Under the pieces are notes generated by a model. It saw only the letters and a list, made by a program, of their open reading frames with translations. It was not told the origin of the DNA and searched no databases. Shown here piece after piece: positions 30,820-40,423 of a stretch of DNA of 64,000 nucleotides. This DNA is from Actinomycetota bacterium (lineage in GTDB: Bacteria; Actinomycetota; Nitriliruptoria; Nitriliruptorales; JAHWKO01), in contig JAHWKW010000007.1 in the NCBI GenBank assembly GCA_019347675.1, forward strand, positions 1-64,000, read 5' to 3'. Both the position numbers and the translations under genes were made by a program. Positions within the stretch are counted from its first letter, which is position 1; every line of letters begins with the position of its first letter.

Positions 30820-31818
30820 TCACTCGAGCGCGGCCAGGTACCGCTCGGCGTCGATCGCGGCGCGGCACCCGGTGCCGGCGGCGGTCACCGCCTGTCGGTA
30901 GACGGTGTCCACCGCGTCGCCGCAGGCGAACACCCCCGAGACGCTGGTGGCGGTGCTCGGTTCGTCGACGAGGAGGTAACCGCCGGGGTCCATGTCGAGC
31001 TGACCCTCGAACAGCGAGGTGTTGGGGATGTGACCGATGGCGAGGAACACGCCTTGGCAGCCGAACTCGTGCTGGTCACCGGTCCTGGTGTCCTCGAGCC
31101 GCACTCCGGACACGGCGCCGTCGCCGAGGATCTCCTGCACCGTGGTGCTCCAGAGGAAATCGACGCGGTCGTTCTTGAACGCGCGTTCGGCCATCACCTT
31201 GGAGGCGCGCAGCTGGCCACGACGGTGGATCACCGTGACCCTCTCGGCGAACTTCGCCAGGAACGTGGCTTCCTCCATGGCGGAGTCGCCACCTCCCACC
31301 ACGACCACGTGCTGGTCGCGGAAGAAGAACCCGTCACACGTCGCGCAGGCCGACACACCTGCTCCCCACAGCCGGTCCTCGCCGGGGACGGACAGCCGTT
31401 TGGGGCGCGCGCCGGTCGCGATGATCAAGGCGCGGGTGAAGAACTCCCCGTCGTTGACGACGACGCGAAACGGCCGCCGTGACAGGTCGACCTCAGCGGC
31501 GTCGTCGGTGAGGTAGCTGGCGCCGAACCGCTCCGCCTGGGCACGCATGTCTTGGACGAGCTTCGGACCGTCGATCCCCTGCGGGAAGCCCGGGTAGTTC
31601 TCGACGTCTGTGGTCAACGTCAGCTGCCCGCCGGTGGGGCCTCCCGCCTGCACGCCTTCGATCACCAGCGGCTTGAGGTTGCCGCGGGCGGCGTACAGCG
31701 CCGCCGTCAACCCGGCGGGGCCACCTCCGACGATGATGACGTCCCGGACCTGGGACCGGATCTGGGACCGGACCTGGGACCGGGCCTGGGAGACGTCACG
31801 AGATCCGTCGGCCGCCAT
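30820..31818 (-). CDS. trxB: Thioredoxin-disulfide reductase
   Basis: FAD/NADPH enzyme that recharges thioredoxin. Seen: the FAD loop [20 protein letters not shown], the redox pair in ACATCDG (Cys158, Cys161), the NADPH loop [13 protein letters not shown], and the FAD-binding VFACGDAVD. The ATG at 31818 has GGAGGAGGG seven bases upstream and gives 332 residues. The N-terminus carries an unusual RSQ repeat encoded by a 12-bp tandem repeat. Confidence 0.95.
   Translation of the reverse strand: MAADGSRDVSQARSQVRSQIRSQVRDVIIVGGGPAGLTAALYAARGNLKPLVIEGVQAGGPTGGQLTLTTDVENYPGFPQGIDGPKLVQDMRAQAERFGASYLTDDAAEVDLSRRPFRVVVNDGEFFTRALIIATGARPKRLSVPGEDRLWGAGVSACATCDGFFFRDQHVVVVGGGDSAMEEATFLAKFAERVTVIHRRGQLRASKVMAERAFKNDRVDFLWSTTVQEILGDGAVSGVRLEDTRTGDQHEFGCQGVFLAIGHIPNTSLFEGQLDMDPGGYLLVDEPSTATSVSGVFACGDAVDTVYRQAVTAAGTGCRAAIDAERYLAALE
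31745..31792 (-). repeat. 12-bp tandem repeat at the trxB N-terminus
   Basis: Four imperfect copies of a 12-bp unit (plus strand CGGACCTGGGAC with single-base variants) lie in frame near the start of trxB. They encode the (V/A/I)RSQ repeat just before the FAD-binding domain. Confidence 0.85.
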
Positions 31819-31980
31819 CCGATGCCCTCCTCCCAGACCCCGTTCGCTGCAGCGTAACGGGTCGCTCCGACCCGGCATTCCCCTCACGACCCGGTGCCGG
31901 ACAGCCCGAGATCGACGACGACGTCCACCGGTACGCTGCGCCGTCTGCTGCCAGCGACATCCCGCGTCCTTGAGCCCGCC

Positions 31981-32460
31981 GTGCCCACCACCACCTGCAC
32001 CCGCCATCCGGGCGAGGAGACCCGCCTGGCCTGCTCGGCGTGCGGTGATCCGGTCTGCCACCGCTGCGTCGTCGCCACCCCCGTCGGGCAGAAGTGCCCA
32101 CGGTGTGCCCGGCAGGCTCACGGCGCCCGCGCACGCGGCAAACCGCGCCAGCTGGTCAAGGCCGGTGCCGCCGGGATCGCAGCCGCGGCCGCCGGAGGGG
32201 TGCTCCTGGCGATCTTCATCCGGGGCACGCGCGGTTGGTTCACGCTGATCGCCAGCGGCTTCCTGGGCTACGGGATCGCACGGCTGGTCGACCGGGCCGG
32301 GGAGCGCAACCGGGCCACCGCCTTCCGGGTGGGGGCGATCGCGTTCGCGGTGGTGTCGGTCGAGGTGGCGTGGTTGCTGTTGGGCCGGGCGCTGCCCGGC
32401 GGGCTCCACGTCCTGACCTACCTGGCTGCGGCGTACGGCGCCTGGGTGGTGTACCGCTAG
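31981..32460 (+). CDS. B-box-type zinc finger membrane protein
   Basis: A 159-residue protein. Residues 1-45 form a B-box-like zinc finger ([17 protein letters not shown], then CHRC and CPRC), as seen at the front of actinobacterial rhomboid proteases. Four hydrophobic segments follow, but no rhomboid GxSG motif is present, so protease activity is not expected. The GTG at 31981 starts just before the finger; the ribosome-binding site is weak. Divergent from trxB. Confidence 0.7.
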   Translation: MPTTTCTRHPGEETRLACSACGDPVCHRCVVATPVGQKCPRCARQAHGARARGKPRQLVKAGAAGIAAAAAGGVLLAIFIRGTRGWFTLIASGFLGYGIARLVDRAGERNRATAFRVGAIAFAVVSVEVAWLLLGRALPGGLHVLTYLAAAYGAWVVYR

Positions 32461-32465
32461 CTGGC

Positions 32466-33416
32466 TCAGCCGGCGCGGTCGTACTGGCTGAAGCTCAACA
32501 CCTGGCAGTCGGAGCGGGCGACGGCCCACGCCTCGACCCGGCGGTACGTCGCGGCGTTGGGATCCTCGGCGGCGAACGCGTAGACGATCGCCGGTTCGCC
32601 GCGGTAGCGGGCCACCTCGATGTAGACCGGGACGACCGGGGTGCGGGCCGACTGGAGGATCTCGGGCAGGCAGCGGCGGACGTCGTCGGCTGCGGCGCCC
32701 ACGCGTTGACGCAGCGGGTCGTCGGCCGGCACCGGGACAGCCTGCTGCGCTCCTGCGTGCGGGACCTGGTCGCCGATCCCCTGGCGTTCCTTTTCCGCGG
32801 CGGTGTCCGCGTGGTTCTCGGCAGACATCGACTGGGCGGCCTGCTGGCCTTCGACTCCGGTCAGCTGGGCCTGGAGCCGGTCGGCGTACGCCGCCGCCTC
32901 GTCGGCGCCAAGTCCGGGCGGGATCACCGCGCGGATGTCGACGTTGACGGCGAGCCGTTGCAGCTCGAGGTCGGAGTAGTCGTTGCGGGTCTCGATGACC
33001 GGGACGTCCAGGGCCGGGTGTCCTTCTCCCACCGGTGCGGCCTGTTCGGGTGCGCGATCGGCACCGCCTCGCAGGAGCCAGCCGGCACCGACCCCGACCA
33101 CGACGATCAGCGACGCGGCCGCAGCCGCGACGCCCAGCGTCCGCCACGGCGCGTGGCGGCGCCGGGCGGCGGCGAGTTCGTCGCCGTGCGTGCGTTGGCG
33201 TGCGACCTCCGCCGCAACGACCTCGCGCAGGTGGTCAGCGAACCCGGGCGGGGGCGTGACCTCACCCATCGAGTTGAGCGCTCGTTCCGCACGGCGGATC
33301 CGCTCCACCGTGTCGCGCAAGGCCGGGTCGCGGGCGAGGTCGGCCTCGACGGCCGCACGCTCGTCCGCGTCGAGCTCACCTGCCAGGTAGGCGGAGAGCC
33401 GCTCGCCGGTCTCCAC
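32466..33416 (-). CDS. Membrane anti-sigma factor
   Basis: A 316-residue protein: a cytoplasmic helical part (about 1-90, [20 protein letters not shown]), one membrane span ([20 protein letters not shown], about 105-127), and an extracellular domain. The zinc HxxxCxxC of ZAS anti-sigmas is absent. It follows the ECF sigma gene as Rv3912 follows sigM, so it very likely binds that sigma factor. The GTG at 33416 has GGAGG four bases upstream; GTG 33437 is an alternative. Confidence 0.75.
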   Translation of the reverse strand: METGERLSAYLAGELDADERAAVEADLARDPALRDTVERIRRAERALNSMGEVTPPPGFADHLREVVAAEVARQRTHGDELAAARRRHAPWRTLGVAAAAASLIVVVGVGAGWLLRGGADRAPEQAAPVGEGHPALDVPVIETRNDYSDLELQRLAVNVDIRAVIPPGLGADEAAAYADRLQAQLTGVEGQQAAQSMSAENHADTAAEKERQGIGDQVPHAGAQQAVPVPADDPLRQRVGAAADDVRRCLPEILQSARTPVVPVYIEVARYRGEPAIVYAFAAEDPNAATYRRVEAWAVARSDCQVLSFSQYDRAG

Positions 33417-33469
33417 GGATCCTCCATCGGTCGTCACTGGTCCGAGGTCGTCACGGGCACGGGGGTTCC

Positions 33470-34075
33470 CTACCTGTCGAGGTGGTCGGCGAGGAGGTCG
33501 GCCAGGCGGGCCCGGGCTCGGTGGACCCGGCTCTTGACCGTGCCGATCGGCAGGCCTGCGACGTCGGCTGCCTCCACGTAGGTCAAGCCCTCGATCGCGA
33601 CGAGGATGAGCAGCGTGCGGCTCACCTCGTCGAGCTGCAACAGCGCCCGCTGGACGATCGCCCCGGTGTCGGCCGCGATCACGGCGTCGTCGTGCCCGGA
33701 TGCTGTGTCGTCGACCGCGTCGGGGACGTCCGCCACAGGGGTGCTGGGCCGACGGGTCCGCTTGCGGGCCAGGTCGTTGCAGGCGTTGATCGCCACGCGG
33801 TACACCCACGTCGACAGCTTGCTGTTCGCCGAGAACGTCGCCGCCCGGCGCGCGATCGCGACGAACGTGTCCTGCGTGGCGTCCTCGGCGTCGGCGTGGT
33901 TGGCGAAGTAGCGGTAGCAGATCGCGTAGACGCGGCGGCTGTAGCGGTCCATCAGCTCGGAGAACGCCTGGTCGCGGTCGCGCCCGGCGACGTACGACGC
34001 CAGGACGTCCTCGTCGGTGACGGTGCGGAAAGCCCCTGGCCCGTGGACCGCCTGCGGGCGGGTCTCGGCGGTCAC
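33470..34075 (-). CDS. sigM: ECF-family RNA polymerase sigma factor (SigM-like)
   Basis: A 201-residue sigma factor. Region 2 has [17 protein letters not shown] and [16 protein letters not shown]; region 4 has [20 protein letters not shown]. Synteny with trxB, trxA and cwlM matches mycobacterial sigM. The start (GTG, 34075) overlaps the kinase gene stop (GTGA), so kinase, sigma and anti-sigma are probably one operon. Confidence 0.88.
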   Translation of the reverse strand: MTAETRPQAVHGPGAFRTVTDEDVLASYVAGRDRDQAFSELMDRYSRRVYAICYRYFANHADAEDATQDTFVAIARRAATFSANSKLSTWVYRVAINACNDLARKRTRRPSTPVADVPDAVDDTASGHDDAVIAADTGAIVQRALLQLDEVSRTLLILVAIEGLTYVEAADVAGLPIGTVKSRVHRARARLADLLADHLDR

Positions 34076-35334
34076 GCGTCCGGCGCGGGGGAGAGCTGTG
34101 ACGACCGATCGGCCGATGCGTTGAGAGCTTCCGACTCGACGACCGGCACGCCGGCAGGATCGTCGCGGAGCGCCTGTGTGGCCAGCAGGGCGATCAGGGC
34201 CAGCACCACACCCCCGAGGAAGGCGGCCAGCCAGCGCCGGCGCGTGTCGGGGCGGGTCGGCCTCGGCACGGCAGCGACGTCGCCGCGTTCCCCCCCGCCG
34301 CCGGTGGGCAGCCGACGCCCGTCGACCAGCGTCGCGGTGAGCTCGGCCGGGCGAGTGTGCACCAGCGGCGCGAGCGCGGCGGCGACGGCGTTCCCGTCGA
34401 CGTAGCGTTGGTCGCGGTCGCGCCGCGTGCAGGTCACCACCACACGATCCAGCGCCCGCGGCACGTCTGCGCGCACCGTCCGCGGCGGGGGCAGCTCCCG
34501 CGACAGGCGCGCCGCGGCGGTGGCTGTGGGGGTGTCACCCTGGAAGGCCGGCTCCCCGGTGAGGCACTCGTACAGGACCACCCCCATGGCGTAGACGTCG
34601 GCGCGCGCGTCGACCTCATGCCCCGCGAGCTGCTCGGGAGCGAGGTACGCCGCGGTCCCGATCACCGTCCCGGGGCGTGTCAGGGTGTCGTCGCGGCTGC
34701 CGAGCGCCTTGGCGATCCCGAAGTCGGTGACCTTCGCCAGTCCGTCCTGGGTGAGCAGGATGTTGCCCGGCTTGACATCACGGTGGACGAACCCGCGCTC
34801 GTGCGCCTCCCCTAGCGCCAGCGCCATCTGCTCGCCGAGGGCCGCGACCACCAGCGGGTCCAGCCCCCGGCCCTCCTGGATGACGGCCCGCAGCGCTGGC
34901 CCGTCGATGTATTCCATCACCAGGTAGACGAGGTCGTCCTCCTGGCCGGTGTCGTAGATCGCCACGGCGTTGGCGTGGACGACCTGCGCGGCGGCCTGCG
35001 CCTCGCGGCGGAAGCGTTCCACAGTGGTGGCGTCGCCGGCGAGGTGTGGATGCAGCAGCTTGACCGCGACCGAGCGGTCGAGGACGGTGTCGTGGGCACG
35101 CCACACGATCGCGACCCCGCCGGTGGCGATCGGCTCCTCGAGCTGGTAGCGGCCCGCCACGATCCGGGCAACCCCCGGCCACGTCGGTCCGCTCACGCGC
35201 CGCCGGCCGCCCGTTGTGCCGGCTGTGTCCGACGTGGGCGGTACCAGTGGGGCGGCGGGCGCGTCGAAGTCCGTCCCACCGGTGATGGTCGGCTGGTCGT
35301 GGAGCGAGGGGCCCGTGGGTTCGTCGGGGGTCAT
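34072..35334 (-). CDS. Membrane Ser/Thr protein kinase
   Basis: A PknB-type kinase of 420 residues. After 60 disordered residues comes a kinase domain with catalytic Lys92 (VAVKLL), Asp186 (HRDVKPGN), Asp204 (DFGIAK) and APEQ, so it should be active. The glycine loop reads ATGGVAIVW. One membrane span ([18 protein letters not shown], about 367-385) is followed by a short outer tail. It sits between DUF6049 and sigM, where Mycobacterium carries murJ fused to a pseudokinase. Confidence 0.88.
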   Translation of the reverse strand: MTPDEPTGPSLHDQPTITGGTDFDAPAAPLVPPTSDTAGTTGGRRRVSGPTWPGVARIVAGRYQLEEPIATGGVAIVWRAHDTVLDRSVAVKLLHPHLAGDATTVERFRREAQAAAQVVHANAVAIYDTGQEDDLVYLVMEYIDGPALRAVIQEGRGLDPLVVAALGEQMALALGEAHERGFVHRDVKPGNILLTQDGLAKVTDFGIAKALGSRDDTLTRPGTVIGTAAYLAPEQLAGHEVDARADVYAMGVVLYECLTGEPAFQGDTPTATAAARLSRELPPPRTVRADVPRALDRVVVTCTRRDRDQRYVDGNAVAAALAPLVHTRPAELTATLVDGRRLPTGGGGERGDVAAVPRPTRPDTRRRWLAAFLGGVVLALIALLATQALRDDPAGVPVVESEALNASADRSSQLSPAPDA

Positions 35335-35705
35335 AGCTGCAGTGGCCGTTGCTTGGTGGCGGTCCGGGTGGTCAGGCTGTCGAACCAGCCGATGTCATCC
35401 AGGACGACCGTGTCGGCGGTACGCCGCACCACGACCGTCACCATCTGCTCGGCGATGCTGAACTCGACGAGTTCGGCGCCGCGGTCGGCAGCCTCCTGTT
35501 GCGCCGCGTCGGCTGCCGCGGAACGGTCCCGCCCCGCTTCGACGTAGGCGCGGGCGCCCGCCCGCGCGATCTCCTGAGCGGCATCCTCGACCGTGACGGC
35601 GTTGAGGCCGGTCACGACCGCTTCGTACCCGACGAACGCCAGGACCGCCATGATCACAACGAGCTGTCCGAGCCAGCCGGTGACGATCCCTCCGGTCTCG
35701 CGCAT
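35331..35705 (-). CDS. TadE/TadG-like small membrane-anchored protein
   Basis: A 124-residue protein. An N-terminal span ([20 protein letters not shown]) is followed by a helix rich in Ala ([15 protein letters not shown]) and a small beta-like domain ([14 protein letters not shown]), the layout of TadE/TadG pseudopilins. No tad secretion genes are nearby. Its stop overlaps the kinase start (ATGA), so they should be translated together. The ATG at 35705 is preceded by GAGG. Confidence 0.65.
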   Translation of the reverse strand: MRETGGIVTGWLGQLVVIMAVLAFVGYEAVVTGLNAVTVEDAAQEIARAGARAYVEAGRDRSAAADAAQQEAADRGAELVEFSIAEQMVTVVVRRTADTVVLDDIGWFDSLTTRTATKQRPLQL

Positions 35706-35879
35706 CTCAGGACCTCGCTGCTTCGTTGCCTCGTCTGCCGTCCGTCGCCGCGATCGCCGCCCGCGCGTGGCGCACCCGAACGCCACGGGGGTGACCCGCC
35801 GGTCAGTGGCCAAGAGTACGTCGGCAGGCGCGCACAGGGAAGGGCCGGTATGGCGCTCTCGGCCCGGCGGGTCGACGCG

Positions 35880-38000
35880 TCAACCGCTGGGTTCCCGGGT
35901 GCCTTCTCGTACCACCGCGAGCTGTGGCCGGTGGGGCCGCAGACGACGGTACAGCCACCAGGCGAAGAGAAACAAGAAGAAGCCGCCGAGCGTGAGGAAG
36001 GTGCTCCCGCTGATCGCGGTGGACTGCACCGCGATCGTGGCGTTGGCGAGCTCGAGCCAGGGACTGCCCTCCGGGTCGATCGCACCGGGAGTCTTGACCC
36101 GCACCTGGACGGGGATCCGACCGGCGGCCTGGGCGGTGACCGGGATGGAGATCGTCTGGTGACCGCCTTCTGGGAGGGTCACCAGACGGGCGTCGCCACG
36201 CGGGAAGGCCAGCTTCGCCGAGGCGTCGAACTCGATCACCACCCGGATCGGTTCGCCGGCCGGGCGGCTGACCGTCACCGGGATGACCTGTTCATCACGG
36301 CCGGTGAGAGTGACCGACGTGTTGGCGGGGACCCGGATCTGGCCTGCTCCGGCCTCCAGCGCAGCGTCGACCGCCTCGACCACCGCTCGGGCACGGTCGG
36401 GCCGGTCGGGCAGCCACCACGTCGAGGCGGTCCTCAGCAACGTCAGCTCCAGCTCGTCCCAGGTCCGACCCGCGACGCGGTCGCTCTCGATCGCGTCGCG
36501 CAGGGCTGTCAGGCGGTGGCGGGTGGTCCCGACCTGGCGTGCGAGGCCCGGCGGGAGGGCTTGGCCAGCCTCGCCCAGGCCGCTGACGGTGCTGCGACCC
36601 TCGGCCTCGCTCACCAGATCGTCCAGGTCGACCGGTCGCAGCCACGGCGCAGCGGCGAGCGCGTCGAGGAGCGCGGCCGGGAACCGCGGGTGCGGATCCC
36701 AGCCGGGCGGCGGCAGCAGCACCAGTCCCCGGCTGGCCTTCAGGGGGAACTCGAAGAAGACCATGGCGGTCTCGGCCACGATGCGCTGCACCATCGTTGT
36801 CGGGCCGTGGCCCTCGGGCAGGTCAGCCAGCAGGTCCGCAAGCCACGGGTCGGCGACGACCGAACGCATCGCGACCCCCCCCACGCGCAGCTCGTACAGC
36901 GCGGTCGGGGTCGCGTCGGGCAGCTCATCGCCACCGGGTAGCTGATTCCAGTGCACGACCAGGGTCTCGATACCGGACGGTTCGAGCACCTCCACCACCG
37001 TGGCCCGGTCGATGGGGACCGTTGCCCAGAACGCGTCGGGGAGTGGGCCGCGGCCGACGGCCGTGTGCAGGCGCCCCGACGCCTGCGACAGCGTCCGCGC
37101 CGCTTCCAGGTCCAGGCCCTGCGCGAGCAGGTCGGCCAAGCGCGCGTCGGCGTACGCGCCGACCACGGGCGGCGGTCCCTCGCCGACCGCTGCGATCAGG
37201 CGCTGCAGTGCCGCAGCGGCGTGCAGCGCCGATGGATCCTCCGGTTCGACGGCTTCGCTCTGCCCGGTGACCCGGAAACCGTCAGCGCGGTCCGCGAGAT
37301 CCTCCGCGACGTGTGCGGCGGTGAACACCTGCACCACCGGGTCGGTGCGGCCGTCGACCGCCGCCAGGAGCCGTTCGAGTCGGCCCCCCGGTACGACCTC
37401 CTCGGCGACGGCAGGCGGGTACGTCCCGTCGGGCCCGCGCCACGGGCGGGCGTCGAGCGGCCACCCGATGAGGGTGAGAAGCGGCAGGTCGGGTTCTTGG
37501 GTGAGCACCACCGCGGCGGTGGTCGCGCTGTGCAGCTGCTGTGTCCCCTGCTCCACCGACAGCCTGACCGGGTACACCCCTGGACGCGCTGACCAGCCGA
37601 TGCGTGAGGCTGGCAGGTCCACCGCCACCGCCCCGACCGCGCCGGGTGCCAGTTCCGACCCGTCGGCCAGCTGGAGCCGGTCGGATTCGAGCAGACGGGT
37701 CGGGCGCTTCCCCTGGTCGAGCGCGGCGTGCAGCTGCCCCCGGAACCGGACCCGATCGAACACCTCGACCACGACCGTGAGGTTGTCGGCCGGCTCGTCA
37801 CCGCGGTTCTCGACGAGCGCGCGCATCGTCAGGTCAGCGCCGCCGCTGTCCGCATCGCCCCGGGTGTCGAGGATCCCGTCGAAGGCCGAGACCACGAGGC
37901 GAACATCGGGGTCGTCGACGTCCTGCGCGACCGACATGGCCGCGAGCGGCCAGACGGCGACCAGGACGGCCAGCAGGACCAGGAGGGCGGTTGCCCTCAC
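35880..38000 (-). CDS. DUF6049 family exported protein (Rv3909-like)
   Basis: A 706-residue protein with a signal peptide ([20 protein letters not shown], residues 2-21), a large extracellular part with beta domains at both ends, and a C-terminal membrane span ([17 protein letters not shown]) with a basic cytoplasmic tail. It matches Rv3909 of Mycobacterium in position (between mutT4 and the murJ/sigM genes) and layout. The function is unknown; it is conserved near cell-wall genes. The GTG at 38000 begins just after the Nudix stop. Confidence 0.8.
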   Translation of the reverse strand: MRATALLVLLAVLVAVWPLAAMSVAQDVDDPDVRLVVSAFDGILDTRGDADSGGADLTMRALVENRGDEPADNLTVVVEVFDRVRFRGQLHAALDQGKRPTRLLESDRLQLADGSELAPGAVGAVAVDLPASRIGWSARPGVYPVRLSVEQGTQQLHSATTAAVVLTQEPDLPLLTLIGWPLDARPWRGPDGTYPPAVAEEVVPGGRLERLLAAVDGRTDPVVQVFTAAHVAEDLADRADGFRVTGQSEAVEPEDPSALHAAAALQRLIAAVGEGPPPVVGAYADARLADLLAQGLDLEAARTLSQASGRLHTAVGRGPLPDAFWATVPIDRATVVEVLEPSGIETLVVHWNQLPGGDELPDATPTALYELRVGGVAMRSVVADPWLADLLADLPEGHGPTTMVQRIVAETAMVFFEFPLKASRGLVLLPPPGWDPHPRFPAALLDALAAAPWLRPVDLDDLVSEAEGRSTVSGLGEAGQALPPGLARQVGTTRHRLTALRDAIESDRVAGRTWDELELTLLRTASTWWLPDRPDRARAVVEAVDAALEAGAGQIRVPANTSVTLTGRDEQVIPVTVSRPAGEPIRVVIEFDASAKLAFPRGDARLVTLPEGGHQTISIPVTAQAAGRIPVQVRVKTPGAIDPEGSPWLELANATIAVQSTAISGSTFLTLGGFFLFLFAWWLYRRLRPHRPQLAVVREGTREPSG

Positions 38001-38004
38001 GCGG

Positions 38005-38487
38005 TCATCGTCGGCCGGTACCGGACTCGCCTCCGGCGGCGGTGGGCAGCGCCGTCCCACGGACCTTCTTGACCAGGTTTCGTTCGTTGCGGTGCGCCAG
38101 CCGGACCAGAGCAACCTCCAGGGGGACCCACTCCACCGACTCCGCCTCGTCGTCGGTCTCCCCGGGTGGGGAGCCGTCGGTCTCCATCAGGAAGTAGTGC
38201 ACGAACTTGTGGTAGCGGACCTCGTCGGGGCGCCACACGAACCAGTAGTCGATCGTTCCGAGCTCGTCCAGGATCCGGGGCGAGTAGCCGGTTTCCTCCC
38301 GGACCTCGCGGACGGCCGCCTGCGCGTGGGTCTCGCCTTCCTCCACGCGACCCTTGGGCAGGGTCCACTGTGGCTTGCCGGCCGCGTTGCGGTGGGCGAT
38401 GAGCAGCACCCAGCGACGTCCATCGTCGCGGTCGTTGACCACGACGCCTCCTGCGGAGACGGCGCGCTTCGTCGGGAACCGAGCCAT
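38005..38487 (-). CDS. Nudix hydrolase (MutT4-like)
   Basis: A 160-residue Nudix enzyme. The Nudix box starts [20 protein letters not shown] and continues TGYSP, with all metal-binding glutamates of GX5EX7REUXEEXGU. It opens [12 protein letters not shown]. By synteny it corresponds to mycobacterial mutT4, thought to hydrolyse oxidised or other nucleotides; the substrate here is not known. It is followed closely by DUF6049. Confidence 0.88.
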   Translation of the reverse strand: MARFPTKRAVSAGGVVVNDRDDGRRWVLLIAHRNAAGKPQWTLPKGRVEEGETHAQAAVREVREETGYSPRILDELGTIDYWFVWRPDEVRYHKFVHYFLMETDGSPPGETDDEAESVEWVPLEVALVRLAHRNERNLVKKVRGTALPTAAGGESGTGRR

Positions 38488-38559
38488 GTCACGCAGCGTA
38501 GCGGCCCGGCGATACGGGCCACGATCGCTGGCCTCGGTGCATCTTCTAGCGTTCGGCGC

Positions 38560-39030
38560 ATGCGGGTCGTCGTGCAACGGGTCACCCACGCGGAGGTCAT
38601 GGTCGACGACGACGTGGTCGGGGGGATCGGTCCGGGGCTGCTGGCGTTCGTGGGGGTCACCCACGACGACGACGACGACACGGCCGACCGGATGGCCGAC
38701 AAGCTGTGGCATCTGCGGATCCTCGCTGACGACGACGGCCGGATGAACCGGTCGCTGTCGCAGGTCGGCGGCGCTGTTCTGGTCGTGAGCCAGTTCACCT
38801 TGTACGGCGACACCAGCCGGGGGCGGCGGCCGTCGTGGGTCGATGCGGCACCGCCGGAACAGGCCGGGCCGCTGGTCGATCGGGTCGCCGAGCGACTCGC
38901 CGCGCTCGGCGCCCGGGTCGCGACTGGACGGTTCGGGGCGCACATGCGGGTCCGGCTGGTCAACGACGGTCCGGTCACGCTCGTGCTCGACGCCTCCAGG
39001 CCGCCGGCGCGACCGCGCGGTCGTTCCTAG
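38560..39030 (+). CDS. dtd: D-aminoacyl-tRNA deacylase
   Basis: Removes D-amino acids wrongly attached to tRNA. The 156-residue protein starts [17 protein letters not shown] and has both active-site motifs, SQFTLYGDT (near residue 80) and [10 protein letters not shown] (GxP-containing, near residue 137). Its TAG stop lies inside the first unit of a 40-bp tandem repeat. It is a single plus-strand gene. Confidence 0.93.
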   Translation: MRVVVQRVTHAEVMVDDDVVGGIGPGLLAFVGVTHDDDDDTADRMADKLWHLRILADDDGRMNRSLSQVGGAVLVVSQFTLYGDTSRGRRPSWVDAAPPEQAGPLVDRVAERLAALGARVATGRFGAHMRVRLVNDGPVTLVLDASRPPARPRGRS

Positions 39031-39145
39031 GTCACTCAAGTAGCGAAGCGGTCGTGACCCGGACTCCTAGGTCACTCAGGTAGCGAAGCGGTCGTGACCC
39101 GGACTCCTAGGTCACTCAGGTAGCGAAGCGGTCGTGACCCGGACT
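39026..39145. repeat. Three tandem 40-bp repeats
   Basis: Units 39026-39065, 39066-39105 and 39106-39145 are identical except one base in the first. Each begins CCTAGGTCACTCA and ends GTGACCCGGACT, and GGTCAC and GTGACC within the unit can pair as a hairpin. The dtd stop codon is supplied by the first unit. There is no T-run, so this is not a standard terminator. Confidence 0.95.
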
Positions 39146-39224
39146 CTCCTAGCCAGGCGTAAAGGCGGCGGCCAACGCTGTCGAGAACCGGATTCGAACC
39201 GCGCCTGGGACCTGGAGACCGTCT

Positions 39225-40304
39225 GTGAACGTCCACGACTACCTCATGCAGCTCGTCGAGAAGAACGGCTCGGACCTGCACATGAAGGCCGGCGGGCCCG
39301 CGTTCGTCCGGGTGGACGGCGATCTCAAGCCGCTGGCCAACCTCCCGCCGTTGTCCCCGGCCGACACCGAAGGGTTCGCGTACGCGCTGATGGACGACCG
39401 GGTCGCCCAGCACTTCGCGGACACGAACGAGGCCGACTTCGCCTACTCCTACGCTGGCGTGGGACGCTTCCGGGTGAACGCCTTCCGCCAGCGCGGCTCG
39501 GTCGGGGTCGTGATGCGCCGGGTCCTGCCTGGCGCTCCCGACTTCGAGACCCTCGGCCTCCCTCCCGCCGTGCGCAAGCTCGCCGAGGAGCACCGCGGAC
39601 TGATCCTGGTCACCGGGCCGACCGGGTCGGGGAAGACGACCACCACCGCGGCGATGATCGGCCACATCAACCGCACCCGACGCTGCCACATCGTCTCGAT
39701 CGAGGATCCCATCGAGGTGATGCACCGCGACGAGCTGGCGATCGTCGACCAGCGGGAGGTCGGCGTTGACACCGCCACGTTCAGCTCGGCGCTGCGTGGC
39801 GTCGCCCGCCAGGATCCCGACGTGATCTTCATCGGAGAGATGCGCGACGTCGAGACGGTGCTGGCCGCACTCCAGTCCGCCGAGACGGGGCACCTGGTGA
39901 TCTCGACGCTGCACACCACCGATGCGAGCGAGACGGTCAACCGCATCATCGACCTCTTCCCGCCACACCAGCAGCACCAGGCGCGCCTGTCGTTGGCCAA
40001 CTCGCTGAAGGGTGTGGTGTCCCAGCGGCTCCTGCCACGGGCCACCGGTGAGGGACGGATCGCCGCTGTGGAGGTCCTGGTCATGACGGCCCGGATCTTC
40101 GAGTTCATCATCAACTCCGACCAGACCGAGCAGATCATCGACGCGATCGCCGACGGTAAGTACTACGGCATGCAGTCGTTCGACCAGCACCTGCTCGATC
40201 TCTACGAGGCCGGTGACATCACCCTGCGTGACGCGCTGGCGGCGGCGACCTCCGCGCACGACCTCCGCGTCGCGGTACGTGCAGCCGGCCTGGCGGTCGG
40301 GTAA
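39225..40304 (+). CDS. PilT-family type IV pilus ATPase
   Basis: A 359-residue hexameric secretion ATPase. Walker A is GPTGSGKTTTTAAMIG (about residue 131), the Asp box is IVSIEDPIEV, Walker B is DPDVIFIGEMRD and the His box is TGHLVISTLHTTDA; GMQSFDQHLLDLY matches the PilT C-terminus. PilT retracts type IV pili or powers twitching; no pilin or PilB gene lies nearby. GTG start with GGAG upstream. Confidence 0.88.
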   Translation: MNVHDYLMQLVEKNGSDLHMKAGGPAFVRVDGDLKPLANLPPLSPADTEGFAYALMDDRVAQHFADTNEADFAYSYAGVGRFRVNAFRQRGSVGVVMRRVLPGAPDFETLGLPPAVRKLAEEHRGLILVTGPTGSGKTTTTAAMIGHINRTRRCHIVSIEDPIEVMHRDELAIVDQREVGVDTATFSSALRGVARQDPDVIFIGEMRDVETVLAALQSAETGHLVISTLHTTDASETVNRIIDLFPPHQQHQARLSLANSLKGVVSQRLLPRATGEGRIAAVEVLVMTARIFEFIINSDQTEQIIDAIADGKYYGMQSFDQHLLDLYEAGDITLRDALAAATSAHDLRVAVRAAGLAVG

Positions 40305-40423
40305 CCGCCCGCCCCGCGTCGGGCCCCACCCGGCACCGCATGGGTTGCATGCGACCCCCGTTCCGGCGGCGGGCGCGCGCGCCCATTTGGCGACGACCGC
40401 CTGCGGTGGCTTGAGTAGGGGCC

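Noticed and set aside
30820-33147. Reading frame of trxB open for another 440 codons upstream
   Set aside because: The upstream part is Arg/Gly/Pro noise antisense to the zinc-finger gene and out of frame with the anti-sigma gene; a strong ribosome-binding site precedes ATG 31818.
32466-33809. Extension of the anti-sigma frame back into the sigma gene
   Set aside because: The extension overlaps sigM in another frame; GTG 33416 has its own GGAGG.
39026-39145. CRISPR array
   Set aside because: The 40-bp units are directly adjacent with no unique spacers and there are no cas genes.
39180-39220. tRNA-like T-arm (GGTTCGAATCC on the minus strand) before the PilT gene
   Set aside because: Only three base pairs of a T-stem form and no acceptor, D-arm or anticodon arm is present.
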